A DNA stretch of 64,000 bases from VXNE01 sp963665455. Its GTDB lineage: Bacteria; Pseudomonadota; Gammaproteobacteria; Pseudomonadales; Azotimanducaceae. Shown here in pieces: positions 50,835 to 60,963 of the stretch. The stretch lies in assembly GCA_963665455.1 (NCBI GenBank), contig OY762279.1:3348001-3412000 (forward strand), read 5' to 3'. Below the pieces are notes generated by a model that saw only the letters and a program-made list of their open reading frames with translations, was not told the DNA's origin and searched no databases. Position numbers and translations under genes: made by a program. Every line of letters starts with the position of its first letter. Position 1 is the first letter of the stretch.

Positions 50835-51784
50835 TGACCGGGTGCCGACTGTTGCCGCTCCGGCCGATGTCCCGCGGAGGGGTGGCGGGCCGACGTATGT
50901 GGCGTGGACGGGTTTCTGCCCGATGGGTGACGGGCCGCCGGGCTCTGCGCGGACTGCAGCACGTTTTGCAGCATCGCGACCCGGGTCATGGGACCGACGC
51001 CACCGGGCACGGGGGTGATCCAGGAAGCTCGCTCCCGCGCGGCCTCGAAGTCGACGTCGCCGTGCAGCCGGTTGTGGCGGTCGCGGGTGATGCCCACATC
51101 GATGACGATCGCGCCGGGCCGGATCCAGTCGCCGCGTACGAGGCCGGGCTGTCCCGTCGCGGAGACGACGATGTCGGCGGCGCGGACGTGTGCAGCCGCG
51201 TCTCGGGTGAACTTGTGCGCCGTCGTGACGGTGCATCCCGCCAGGAGCAGTTCGAGGCCCATGGGCCGGCCGACGTGGTTGGAGGCCCCGAGAATGGTCG
51301 CGGCCAGCCCGCGTAGCGGTACTTCGGTCCGGGCCAGGAGCGCCATGACGCCCTTCGGCGTGCAGGAGCGCAGCGCCGGCTGGCGCAACGCCAACCGGCC
51401 GATGTTGTATGGATGGACGCCGTCGACGTCCTTCGACGGCGCAATCCGCTCCAGGATGTGCTGGGCGTCCAGACGGGCGGGCAGGGGCAACTGCACCAGC
51501 ATGCCGTCGATGCTGTCGTCGGCGTTGAGTTCCTCGATCATCTCCACCAGCGTCGCTTCCGTCGTGTCGGCGGGCAGGTGCCGGAAATCATGCTTGAACC
51601 CCACTTCGAGGCAGTCCCGGCGCTTATGCTTGACGTAGATGGCCGAGGCGGGATCGTCGCCCACGAGTAGGACGGCCACGCCGGGGCGCCGCTGCCCGCG
51701 CTCAAGCCGCTCCGCCACGACGCCGGCGATGTCCCGGCGGATCGACCGGGCGATGGCGTTGCCGTCCAGGATGCGTGCGGTCAT
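50831..51784 (-). CDS. folD: Bifunctional methylenetetrahydrofolate dehydrogenase/cyclohydrolase
   Basis: A 317-residue enzyme interconverting 5,10-methylene- and 10-formyl-THF. It has ILDGNAIARSIR, PASAIYVKHKRRDCLEVG (catalytic Lys), DGMLVQLPLPARLD, KDVDGVHPYNIGRLAL, CTPKGVMALLAR and GASNHVGRPMGLELLLAG (NADP site), then DVGITRD and PGGVGPMTRVAMLQNVLQSA. It is about 30 residues longer than E. coli FolD (288) because of a C-terminal His/Ser/Pro-rich tail with repeated RHPSxx units, of unknown purpose. Confidence 0.96.
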   Translation of the reverse strand: MTARILDGNAIARSIRRDIAGVVAERLERGQRRPGVAVLLVGDDPASAIYVKHKRRDCLEVGFKHDFRHLPADTTEATLVEMIEELNADDSIDGMLVQLPLPARLDAQHILERIAPSKDVDGVHPYNIGRLALRQPALRSCTPKGVMALLARTEVPLRGLAATILGASNHVGRPMGLELLLAGCTVTTAHKFTRDAAAHVRAADIVVSATGQPGLVRGDWIRPGAIVIDVGITRDRHNRLHGDVDFEAARERASWITPVPGGVGPMTRVAMLQNVLQSAQSPAARHPSGRNPSTPHTSARHPSAGHRPERQQSAPGQ

Positions 51785-51960
51785 GGCGTTTTCGAGCCCC
51801 AGGGCGGGGAAAGCGCGAGTCTACACGCTCCGGCAGCCGGGCCGGCGGCGGGTCCGTCCTCCTGACGCAAGACGAACCATCGCCGTCGCATTTCGGGCGA
51901 TACCCCGGCGCGCTCCACCTCGGCGTGCGGGTCGCGCCCATGATCGCGGGGCCACCGCGT

Positions 51961-51989
51961 TTGACCGTCCTCCGGCGTCCCATTATGAT
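51961..51989 (+). promoter_or_regulatory. Sigma70 promoter of the tRNA cluster
   Basis: TTGACC (51961-51966) and TATGAT (51984-51989) with an ideal 17-base spacer, ending 54 bases before the tRNA-Pro 5' end. It is the best promoter match in the 259-base gap between divergent folD and the tRNAs. It is followed by a GC-rich CGCGGG discriminator-like stretch, as in stable-RNA promoters under stringent control. Confidence 0.7.
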
Positions 51990-52043
51990 CGCGGGCCGCT
52001 CGCGCGGCGGCGGGCGAGAGAAGCCGAGGGAAGGCGAACCCGG

Positions 52044-52120
52044 CGGGGTATGGCGCAGTCTGGCAGCGCGCCTGCTTTGGGAGCAGGAAGTCGGGAGTTC
52101 GAATCTCCCTACCCCGACCA
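52044..52120 (+). tRNA. tRNA-Pro (UGG)
   Basis: A 77-base gene with encoded CCA. The acceptor CGGGGTA pairs with TACCCCG, the anticodon loop is CTTTGGGAG (UGG) and the T-loop is GTTCGAATC. It is the first of three tRNAs ahead of tig. Confidence 0.97.
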
Positions 52121-52144
52121 CGCCTCGTCCGCGGCGCACCGACT

Positions 52145-52221
52145 GCGCCCGTAGCTCAACGGGATAGAGCATCGGCCTTCTAAGCCGGCGGTTGCAGGTT
52201 CGAGTCCTGCCGGGCGTGCCA
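52145..52221 (+). tRNA. tRNA-Arg (UCU)
   Basis: A 77-base gene with encoded CCA. The acceptor GCGCCCG pairs with CGGGCGT, allowing a G-T pair. The anticodon loop is CTTCTAA (UCU) and the T-loop is GTTCGAGTC. It decodes AGA/AGG, rare codons in this high-GC genome. Confidence 0.97.
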
Positions 52222-52240
52222 TCTCCTTTCCGGGGATGAT

Positions 52241-52272
52241 TCCGGTGGGTGACTCCGGTGGGTGACTCCGGT
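52241..52272 (+). repeat. 13-base tandem repeat between tRNA-Arg and tRNA-His
   Basis: TCCGGTGGGTGAC occurs at 52241-52253 and again at 52254-52266, followed by a partial third copy (TCCGGT). It lies 20 bases after tRNA-Arg and before tRNA-His; probably a slipped duplication. Confidence 0.8.
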
Positions 52273-52307
52273 AGTAAGCAGCGCCCTCGGTTACAATACG
52301 CATCAAT

Positions 52308-52384
52308 GGTGGGCGTAGCTCAGCGGGTAGAGCTCTGGATTGTGGATCCAGTGGTCGTGGGTTCGAGCCCCATCGTCCACCCCA
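52308..52384 (+). tRNA. tRNA-His (GUG)
   Basis: A 77-base gene with encoded CCA. The extra 5' G (position -1, at 52308) pairs with discriminator C73 at 52381, the identity feature of tRNA-His. The anticodon loop is ATTGTGGAT (GUG) and the T-loop is GTTCGAGCC. Confidence 0.97.
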
Positions 52385-52453
52385 ATCACCGTGCCCCGCA
52401 CGCGCATGGCGCGCGGTGGGCAAGTTCGCCGGCGCGCCCATGGGTGGCTAACC

Positions 52454-53803
52454 ATGCAAGTGTCTGTTGAAAACACCGGGGCGCTGGAGCGCCAGGTGCG
52501 CATCCAACTCGAACCCGAGCCGTTCGAGGAGGAGTACGGCCGGCGGTTGCGCAAAACGGCCCGCGAAGTGCGCCTGAATGGTTTCCGGCCCGGCAAGGCA
52601 CCGGTCAAGGAAGTGCGCCGCCGCTTCGGCAGGAGTATTCGCGCCGAGGTCGCGGCGGAGTTGATGCAGTCGAGTTTCCAGGATGCGCTGCGTCAGGAAA
52701 ACCTGCACCCGGCAGGGACGCCTTTGTTCGATGCTCCGGACCTGGAATCCACCGAGGGCCTGGCCTTCACGGCGACCTTCGAGGTCCTTCCCGAGATCGA
52801 ACTGGCCGATCTTGGGCAGGTCAAGGTGCGGCGGCCCGAGGCGGAGGTCACTTCCGACGATCTGGACGCGATGGTGGATCGCTTGCGCGAGGGCCGGACG
52901 ACCTGGAGCGCGGTGGAGCGGCCGGTGCGGAAGGGAGATCGCGTTTCCGCCGACCTGGCCGAATGCGACGGCGAGTTCCGGCACGAGGGGTTGTCGTTCG
53001 TTGCCGGGGACGAGTTCTTCTTTCCGAACGTCGCCGAGGCCGCGCTCGACATGACGGCGGGAGACACGAAGCGGATCACCTCGACGTTTCCCGAAGTCAT
53101 GGCGGACGAGGCGCTGCGAGGCAAGGAGGCCGAGTTTGACTTCACCGTTCGGGAGGTCGCCGAGGGCCGCGTACCGGAGCTCGACGACGCGTTCTTCGCC
53201 ACCTTCGACGTGCGCGAAGGTGGTGAGGAGGCGTTTCGCGAAGCGATCAAGACCGACATGGATGGCCGTCTGTCCGCCGCGATACGCACGCAGTTGGCGG
53301 ACCAGGTCATGGCGGGCTTGGTGGACCTGCACGCGTTCGACGTGCCGAATTGCCTGGTGGAGGAGCGCCTCGCGCAGATTCGCTCGGAACTGCCGCAGCT
53401 CTTCGGTGCGCAGGGCGAGGCCCAGGAGCCGCCCGAGGCGGCCCTAGAGATCGCGCGGCGCGAAGCCGAGAAGTCCATACGCGAAGTGCTCTTGATTCGC
53501 GCGATCGTCGACGCCCAGGGCCTTAGCGTGGACGGAGCGCGCGTCCGCGCGCGCATCGAACAACTCGCGGCGAGCTACGAGCATCCAGAGCAAGTCGTCA
53601 ATTGGTACTATTCGCAGGACGCCCTGCTGCAGCGCGTCGAGTCGGACGTGCTGAAGGAGCAGGCCGTCGAACACGTGCTGTCCGTGGCGGACGTCGAAGA
53701 CGTGCCGAGTTCGCACGACGCCGTGATGGCGGGGCGGATCGGGCCGGACGACGCGCCGACGCAAGGCGAGGGCGACGTGACGCCGCCCGCATCAGAGACC
53801 TGA
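52454..53803 (+). CDS. tig: Trigger factor
   Basis: A 449-residue ribosome-associated chaperone. The ribosome-binding signature GFRPGKAP lies in the N-terminal domain. A PPIase domain about 150-245 (RKGDRVSADLAECDGEF, FFFPNVAEAALDM) is followed by the helical C-terminal arms. Start ATG 52454 gives the family N-terminus MQVSVENTGALERQV. It is followed 12 bases later by clpP, the standard tig-clpP-clpX-lon order. Confidence 0.96.
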   Translation: MQVSVENTGALERQVRIQLEPEPFEEEYGRRLRKTAREVRLNGFRPGKAPVKEVRRRFGRSIRAEVAAELMQSSFQDALRQENLHPAGTPLFDAPDLESTEGLAFTATFEVLPEIELADLGQVKVRRPEAEVTSDDLDAMVDRLREGRTTWSAVERPVRKGDRVSADLAECDGEFRHEGLSFVAGDEFFFPNVAEAALDMTAGDTKRITSTFPEVMADEALRGKEAEFDFTVREVAEGRVPELDDAFFATFDVREGGEEAFREAIKTDMDGRLSAAIRTQLADQVMAGLVDLHAFDVPNCLVEERLAQIRSELPQLFGAQGEAQEPPEAALEIARREAEKSIREVLLIRAIVDAQGLSVDGARVRARIEQLAASYEHPEQVVNWYYSQDALLQRVESDVLKEQAVEHVLSVADVEDVPSSHDAVMAGRIGPDDAPTQGEGDVTPPASET

Positions 53804-53815
53804 CGAGAGGCATCC

Positions 53816-54454
53816 GTGGAAGACCGAATTTCGCCACCCGTCCGCAACCTGGGCCTCGTGCCGATGGTCGTGGAGCAAAGCGCCCGCGGCGAACGGGCCT
53901 ACGACATCTACTCCAGACTCCTCAAGGAACGCATTGTCTTTCTGGTGGGGCCCGTCGACGACAACGTCGCCAACCTGGTCGTCGCCCAGCTCCTGTTCGC
54001 CGAGTCGGAGAATCCCGACAAGGACGTGCATCTGTACATCAACTCGCCGGGCGGATCGGTGACCGCCGGGCTCGCCATCTACGACACGATGCAGTTCGTG
54101 CGCTGCGACGTCGCCACGATGTGCATCGGCCAGGCCGCCAGCATGGGGGCGTTTCTCCTCGCCGCCGGAACCCGGGGCAAGCGCATGGCCCTACCCAATT
54201 CGCGGGTCATGCTGCATCAGCCGGCGGGTGGCTCCCGGGGCGTGGCCGCGGACATCGAGATCCAGGCCCGCGAGATCATGGCGGTCCGGCAGCGGCTGAA
54301 CGAGATCCTGGCCCGCCACACCGGGCAGGACGTGGACCGCATCGCCCAGGACACCGACCGGGACTACTGGATGAGCCCCGACGAGGCCGTGGAGTACGGA
54401 CTCCTCGACTCCGTGCAGCACCCGCGCGCGGAGCTCACCGCGGTCGAGTCATAA
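53816..54454 (+). CDS. clpP: ATP-dependent Clp protease proteolytic subunit
   Basis: A 212-residue serine protease that forms the degradation barrel for ClpX. Catalytic Ser109 (GQAASMGAFLLAAG) and His134 (RVMLHQPAGG) are in place. Start GTG 53816 leaves a short N-terminal extension before VVEQSARGERAYDIYSRLLK, the mature-like start; the extension could be a processed propeptide as in E. coli. It precedes clpX by 93 bases. Confidence 0.97.
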   Translation: MEDRISPPVRNLGLVPMVVEQSARGERAYDIYSRLLKERIVFLVGPVDDNVANLVVAQLLFAESENPDKDVHLYINSPGGSVTAGLAIYDTMQFVRCDVATMCIGQAASMGAFLLAAGTRGKRMALPNSRVMLHQPAGGSRGVAADIEIQAREIMAVRQRLNEILARHTGQDVDRIAQDTDRDYWMSPDEAVEYGLLDSVQHPRAELTAVES

Positions 54455-54547
54455 CGCCGGCACGGCGTGCCGGTGCGGGGAAGGGTTGCAAAATCCCGTG
54501 GTTGGAAGCATGGTTGAAGGGCAGGCGGCGTAGGAAGATGGGAATTT

Positions 54548-55906
<1,359 letters not shown>

Positions 55907-55984
55907 AGGCCGTCCCGGAAGCCCGTGCAAGAAGGCCGTTCAGACGAGAGTCAAGAGTGAGCGCCCCGCGTTGATCCGGACGCG

Positions 55985-58438
55985 TTGGTCCCGGTGATCG
56001 AGGACACGCAAGCGGACCTCCCGGTTCTGCCGCTGCGGGACATGGTCGTGTACCCGCACGGCGTGCATCCGTTGTTCGTGGGCACGCGATCATCCATTGC
56101 GGCCCTGGACGCCGCGATGGCGGCCGACAAGCGCATCCTGCTCGTCGCGAAGCGGGAGGCGGCGCGGGAGAACCCGGGACCCGACGACCTGTTTCCCGTG
56201 GGAACGCTGTCCGCGATCCTGCAACTGCTCAAGCTCCCGGACGGGACCGTCAAGGTGCTGGTCGAAGGGAATCAACGCGCCCGTATCCGCCGCTTCGCCG
56301 ACACCGGCGCGCATTGGGTGGCCGACGTCGAGGCCGTGGCGGAGGGGACGGTCGCCCGCGATGCCCGGGAGGCCATGGTCCGGGCGGTGAAGTCCAAGTT
56401 CGAGGCATTCGTGGAGGCCGCGAAGAACGTCCCCAAGGAGGCGGCCGCCTCCGTATCCGCCATCGAGGAGCCGGGCCGTCTCGTAGACACCATCGCCGCC
56501 CAGATGACGATCAAGGTCGAGGAGCGCCAGGCCGTGCTGGAGGCTTTCGACCTCGATGCGCGGGTGCAGCGCGTCATGGCGATGATGGACAAGGAGATGG
56601 AGGTCCAGCAGGTCGAGAAGCGCATCCACGGGCGCGTCAAGAAGCAGATGGAGAAGAGCCAGCGCGAGTACTACCTGAACGAGCAGATCAAGGCGATTCA
56701 GAAGGAACTCGGCGGCATCGACGATACCCCCGGGGAGTTCGACGAGTTGGCGCGGAGGATCGAAGCCGCGGGCATGTCCAAGGACGCCAGGGAGAAGGCG
56801 GAGGGCGAGCTAGCCAAGCTCAAGATGATGGCGCCGATGTCTGCGGAGGCCACCGTCGTCCGCGGCTATCTGGACTGGCTGCTGGGGGTTCCGTGGCGCA
56901 AGAAGAGCCGCATTCGCCGGGATCTGAAGGTGGCGCAGAGGATCTTGGACGAGGACCACTACGGGCTCGAGGAGGTCAAGGACCGCATCGTCGAGTACCT
57001 CGCGGTGCAGGGGCGGGTCAACAAGGTCAAGGGCCCCGTGCTGTGCTTCGTGGGACCGCCCGGAGTGGGCAAGACCTCCCTCGGCGAGTCCATCGCCCGC
57101 GCGACGAACCGCAAGTTCGTGCGCATGGCGCTCGGCGGCGTGCGAGATGAAGCGGAGATCCGGGGGCACCGCCGCACGTACATTGGCGCCCTGCCCGGCA
57201 AGGTCTTGCAGAAGATGGAGAAGGCGGGGGTGCGCAATCCGCTCTTCCTGCTCGACGAAGTGGACAAGATGGGCATGGACTTCCGGGGGGATCCCGCCTC
57301 GGCCCTGCTCGAGGTGCTCGACCCGGAACAGAACAACACCTTCAACGACCACTATCTGGAGGTGGACTACGATCTCTCGGACGTGTTCTTCATCTGCACG
57401 TCGAACTCGATGAACATTCCGCCGGCCCTCCTGGACCGCATGGAGGTCATTCGCCTGCCGGGATACACCGAGGACGAGAAGGTCAATATCGCCTCCCGTT
57501 TCCTGGTGCCGAAGCAAAAGCGGCTTACCGGCCTCAAGGCCGGCGAGTTGTCCCTGACGGACGACGCGATCATCCGGTTGATTCGCTACTACACCAAGGA
57601 AGCCGGGGTACGGGGCTTGGAGCGCGAGATCGCGAAGCTCTGCCGCAAGGTCGTCAAGGAACAGGCTACCGGACCGGACGGGGAAGCGGATGATCCCGCC
57701 CGCCAGGGCGCGACGCACGAGGGCGGCGGAGACGGCCGGGTGGGGCCGGACCAGATCGAGCGCTACAACGGCGTGCCGCGATACGACTATGGCCGCGCCG
57801 AGGAAGAGAACCGGGTGGGCGTGGTGACGGGCCTGGCCTGGACCGAGGTCGGCGGCGAGTTGCTGAACATCGAGGCGGTGACCGTGCCCGGCAAGGGGCG
57901 GCAAACCAAGACGGGTTCGCTGGGCGACGTCATGCAGGAGTCCATCCAGGCGGCGCTCACCTTCGTGCGCGGCCGGGCCGCGGGGCTCGGCATCCCGGAG
58001 GACTTCCACGAGAAACACGACTTCCACATCCACGTTCCGGAGGGGGCCACCCCCAAGGATGGGCCCAGTGCCGGGATCGGCATGTGCGCGGCGCTGGTGT
58101 CCGTGCTCACGGGGATCCCCGTGCGCGCGGACGTGGCCATGACCGGCGAGATCACGTTGCGGGGCCGCGTGCTGACCATTGGCGGGCTCAAGGAGAAGCT
58201 CTTGGCGGCGCGCCGGGGGGGCATACACCGCGTCATCATTCCGGAAGGCAACGAACGGGACTTGAAGGAAGTGCCGGAGAACATCAAGGCCGAACTGACC
58301 ATCACGCCCGTCGCCTGGATGGACGAGGTCATTGCCTTGGCCCTCGAGCGGTCCCCCATGCCGGCCATCGAGCAGGACGCTCCGCTGCCTGGCACGGGGG
58401 CGGAACGGCGGCCGGGCGTGACCATCAATCCGCACTGA
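55985..58438 (+). CDS. lon: ATP-dependent Lon protease
   Basis: An 817-residue AAA+ protease. The substrate-binding N-domain begins LPVLPLRDMVVYPHG. Walker A is GPPGVGKTSLGESIARA, and the Ser-Lys dyad is Ser695 (KDGPSAGIG) and Lys738 (GGLKEKLLAA). About 20 extra residues lie between the AAA and protease domains (ATGPDGEADDPARQGATHEG). The start is uncertain: TTG 55985 or GTG 55994, with no clear ribosome-binding site before either. The numbering above assumes TTG. The preceding 78 bases after clpX show no obvious sigma32 promoter. Confidence 0.97.
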   Translation: MVPVIEDTQADLPVLPLRDMVVYPHGVHPLFVGTRSSIAALDAAMAADKRILLVAKREAARENPGPDDLFPVGTLSAILQLLKLPDGTVKVLVEGNQRARIRRFADTGAHWVADVEAVAEGTVARDAREAMVRAVKSKFEAFVEAAKNVPKEAAASVSAIEEPGRLVDTIAAQMTIKVEERQAVLEAFDLDARVQRVMAMMDKEMEVQQVEKRIHGRVKKQMEKSQREYYLNEQIKAIQKELGGIDDTPGEFDELARRIEAAGMSKDAREKAEGELAKLKMMAPMSAEATVVRGYLDWLLGVPWRKKSRIRRDLKVAQRILDEDHYGLEEVKDRIVEYLAVQGRVNKVKGPVLCFVGPPGVGKTSLGESIARATNRKFVRMALGGVRDEAEIRGHRRTYIGALPGKVLQKMEKAGVRNPLFLLDEVDKMGMDFRGDPASALLEVLDPEQNNTFNDHYLEVDYDLSDVFFICTSNSMNIPPALLDRMEVIRLPGYTEDEKVNIASRFLVPKQKRLTGLKAGELSLTDDAIIRLIRYYTKEAGVRGLEREIAKLCRKVVKEQATGPDGEADDPARQGATHEGGGDGRVGPDQIERYNGVPRYDYGRAEEENRVGVVTGLAWTEVGGELLNIEAVTVPGKGRQTKTGSLGDVMQESIQAALTFVRGRAAGLGIPEDFHEKHDFHIHVPEGATPKDGPSAGIGMCAALVSVLTGIPVRADVAMTGEITLRGRVLTIGGLKEKLLAARRGGIHRVIIPEGNERDLKEVPENIKAELTITPVAWMDEVIALALERSPMPAIEQDAPLPGTGAERRPGVTINPH

Positions 58439-58452
58439 AGGTGCCGCGGTGT

Positions 58453-58482
58453 TTGACAAGGTTTTTTCGGCGTTGATATAAC
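58453..58482 (+). promoter_or_regulatory. Promoter of hupB
   Basis: Consensus TTGACA (58453-58458), an 18-base spacer containing a T6 run, and TATAAC (58477-58482), in the 140-base gap after lon. The start would lie about 90 bases before the HU ATG. A second TATAAC at 58551-58556 has no matching -35. Confidence 0.65.
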
Positions 58483-58578
58483 GCGACCGTCACGTGACCC
58501 TTCGCGTGCCGGTTCGACAACCCGCCGAAGGCGGAACCCTAGGGCGACGGTATAACGCTCCCATCAACGAGGACTTCA

Positions 58579-58851
58579 ATGAACAAATCGGAACTCATCG
58601 AGCGGATTTCGGATGCCGCGGACATCTCGAAGGCCGACGCCGGCCGCGCACTCGAGGCCGCGCTGGACGCTATCGCCGAGTCGCTCAAGAACGCCGAACC
58701 GGTTTCGCTGGTGGGCTTTGGTACCTTCGCCGTGCGCGAGCGGGCTGCCCGCACCGGGCGCAATCCGCAGACGGGGGAGACCATCCAGATCGCGGCGTCG
58801 AGAAGCCCCGCGTTCAAGGCCGGCAAGGCCCTCAAGGACGCTTTGAACTGA
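58579..58851 (+). CDS. hupB: DNA-binding protein HU
   Basis: A 90-residue histone-like protein that bends DNA as a dimer. It has MNKSELIERISDAADISKAD, the signature GFGTFAVRERAARTGRNPQTG and the C-terminal SPAFKAGKALKDALN. The ATG follows GAGGA. Being next to lon and ppiD fits HU-beta. A 140-base gap after hupB (58852-58991) holds no gene. Confidence 0.97.
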   Translation: MNKSELIERISDAADISKADAGRALEAALDAIAESLKNAEPVSLVGFGTFAVRERAARTGRNPQTGETIQIAASRSPAFKAGKALKDALN

Positions 58852-58991
58852 CGTTGCCGCGTGCGCCGGATGGCGCACGCTGGTGGGTCCGAAGGCGGTT
58901 ACTGGTCGCAAGCCCCGACGCTTGGGTCGGCGACGTGCGGTGCCGTCTAGGGGGTTCCCCGCCCAAGTTTCCAACTAGGCGCTCTTAAGCC

Positions 58992-60890
58992 ATGCTGCAA
59001 AGAATGCGGGACGGTGCCCAGACCATGGGCGCCAAGATCATGGTCGGCATCATCGTGTTCGTGCTCACGGTGTTCGGCTTCGGCGCGTTCAACCTGTTCG
59101 CCGTCGGCGAGCCGGTCGCGGCCACCGTCAACGGCGAGGACATTAGCGAAGCGCTGCTGGCGGCGGAGATCGAGCGCCGCCGCCGGGACATTCTCGGTCA
59201 GATGGGGGAGGCCGCTGATCCCTCCCTCATCGACGAGTCTCTGCTGCGCCAATCGACCCTGGGTCTGCTCGTCGATCGGACCCTATTGCGGCAGACCGCC
59301 GAGGATCTTGGCTTGGCGGCGTCGGCCAACCGGCTCAACCGGGACATCCTCGCGAATCCGGACTTCCAGGTGGAGGGCGCCTTTGACGAGGACCGTTTCC
59401 GGGCCGTTCTCGCCAGCGCCGGCTTCTCGCCGGCGTCGTACCAGAGCGAACTCGCCGACAACACGTTGATCGTCCAGCTCGCGGGGAGTCTTGGCGACAG
59501 CGGTGCCGCCACGGACCGCGAGGTCCGGGACACCGCCAGCCTGCTGATGCAGCGGCGCGACGTGGCCTGGCTCGCTTTCCGGGCGGAAGACTTCTCGCGG
59601 GACCTTGAGGTCTCCGACGAGGACATCGCGGACTATCGCGACTACCACATTGATCGGTTCATGACGCCGGAAACGCTGGACGTGGAGTACGTGCGCTTGT
59701 CCCTCGCGGATCTCGCCGACGGCATCGAGGTGACCGAGGCGGACATTCGGGATGCCTTCGAGGCGGAGGAGCGGGATCGGGCGGCGGCGGGCGATGTCCG
59801 GCGCCGCCGCGGCGCGCACATCCTTCTTGAGGTGACGGACGACCGCTCCGAGGCCGATGCCATCGCCCAGCTCGCCGAGGTCCGGGGGGAGTTGGAGGCC
59901 GGAGCCTCGTTCGAAGACAAGGCCAGGGAGCTCTCGGAAGATCCGGGCTCGGCCGCCAGCGGAGGGGATCTCGGGCTCGTTGGACGGGACGTGTTCGATC
60001 CGGCGTTCGAGAGTGCGCTGTGGGCCCTCGAGGTGGGCCAGTTGTCGGCACCCGTGGTCACGGCGTTTGGCGTCCACCTGATCCAACTCCAGGAGATCGA
60101 GGAGATCGTGGCGCCGACCTTCGACGAGGCGCGCGAGCGGCTAGCCGAGGAACTGCGGCGCAATCGGGCACAGACGACGTTCGACGAGCAACTCCGGCAG
60201 ATGGACGAGATCGCGTTCGAGGAGCCGGACACCCTGGAGGGGGTCAGCGAGGCGCTCGGCCAGCCCCTCGAGCGGGTGGCCGGCGTCACGCGGGACACGG
60301 GCAGCGGCCCCCTCGCCGATGCCATCGTCCGCGAAGCGGTCTTCGAGGCGGACGTGCTACTCGAGGGTTACAACAGCCCGGCCGTCAGGACCGGCGATAC
60401 GGCGGTGGTGGCCCGGGTCGGGACACGCCATGCGCCTGCGGAAATCCCGCTAGAGGAAGCGCGCGAGGACATCCGCGCCCAGCTGCTGTCCGAGCGGGGG
60501 GACGACGCGGCCCGGGAGGCCGCGGCCGAGGCCCTCGCGCGGACCCAATCCGGGGAACCGGTCGCGGACATCGCGGACGCCTTCGGCCTGGAGTGGACCG
60601 TTCGCGAGGCCGTCACCTCCAACGCCCCCGACCTGCCGCTTTCCGTGGGACGCGCCGCCTTCGAACTGGCCCTCGGGTCGCCGGGAACCCGCGCCGCGGT
60701 AACTGCGGAGCTGCCGGGGGAGGGCCACGCCGTCGTCACGGTGACTCGCATTGAGCCGGGGGACTACGGGGCGATGACCGAGAGCGAACGCGCGGCGATG
60801 CGCACGCAACTGGACGCGTTGGCACGGGAGCGGGACATGGCCGGACTCATCGCGTCGCTGCGCTCGGACGCCGGATTGGATCAAGAGTAG
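58992..60890 (+). CDS. ppiD: Periplasmic folding chaperone PpiD
   Basis: A 632-residue inner-membrane-anchored chaperone with its bulk in the periplasm. The N-terminal transmembrane helix is IMVGIIVFVLTVFGFGAFNLF. A SurA-like helical domain (about 40-230) follows, then one parvulin domain about 270-369 (RGAHILLEVTDDRSE, SEDPGSAASGGDLGLVGRDVF, TAFGVHLIQL). A second, degenerate C-terminal domain is rich in acidic residues. It helps outer-membrane proteins leave the Sec translocon in the family. Confidence 0.95.
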   Translation: MLQRMRDGAQTMGAKIMVGIIVFVLTVFGFGAFNLFAVGEPVAATVNGEDISEALLAAEIERRRRDILGQMGEAADPSLIDESLLRQSTLGLLVDRTLLRQTAEDLGLAASANRLNRDILANPDFQVEGAFDEDRFRAVLASAGFSPASYQSELADNTLIVQLAGSLGDSGAATDREVRDTASLLMQRRDVAWLAFRAEDFSRDLEVSDEDIADYRDYHIDRFMTPETLDVEYVRLSLADLADGIEVTEADIRDAFEAEERDRAAAGDVRRRRGAHILLEVTDDRSEADAIAQLAEVRGELEAGASFEDKARELSEDPGSAASGGDLGLVGRDVFDPAFESALWALEVGQLSAPVVTAFGVHLIQLQEIEEIVAPTFDEARERLAEELRRNRAQTTFDEQLRQMDEIAFEEPDTLEGVSEALGQPLERVAGVTRDTGSGPLADAIVREAVFEADVLLEGYNSPAVRTGDTAVVARVGTRHAPAEIPLEEAREDIRAQLLSERGDDAAREAAAEALARTQSGEPVADIADAFGLEWTVREAVTSNAPDLPLSVGRAAFELALGSPGTRAAVTAELPGEGHAVVTVTRIEPGDYGAMTESERAAMRTQLDALARERDMAGLIASLRSDAGLDQE

Positions 60891-60963
60891 GCGGGGCACG
60901 CTCCCAGCCAGCCTTGCGGTTGGTGACACGGCGAAGGAAAATGCCGCCGGCCCCACACCCACT

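Noticed and set aside
51785..51960. Short plus-strand frames upstream of the tRNAs
   Set aside because: No ribosome site or family similarity; the region is the folD/tRNA divergent spacer.
54455..54547. Heat-shock (sigma32) promoter before clpX
   Set aside because: No CTTGAA-N13-15-CCCCAT-like pair was seen in the 93-base gap.
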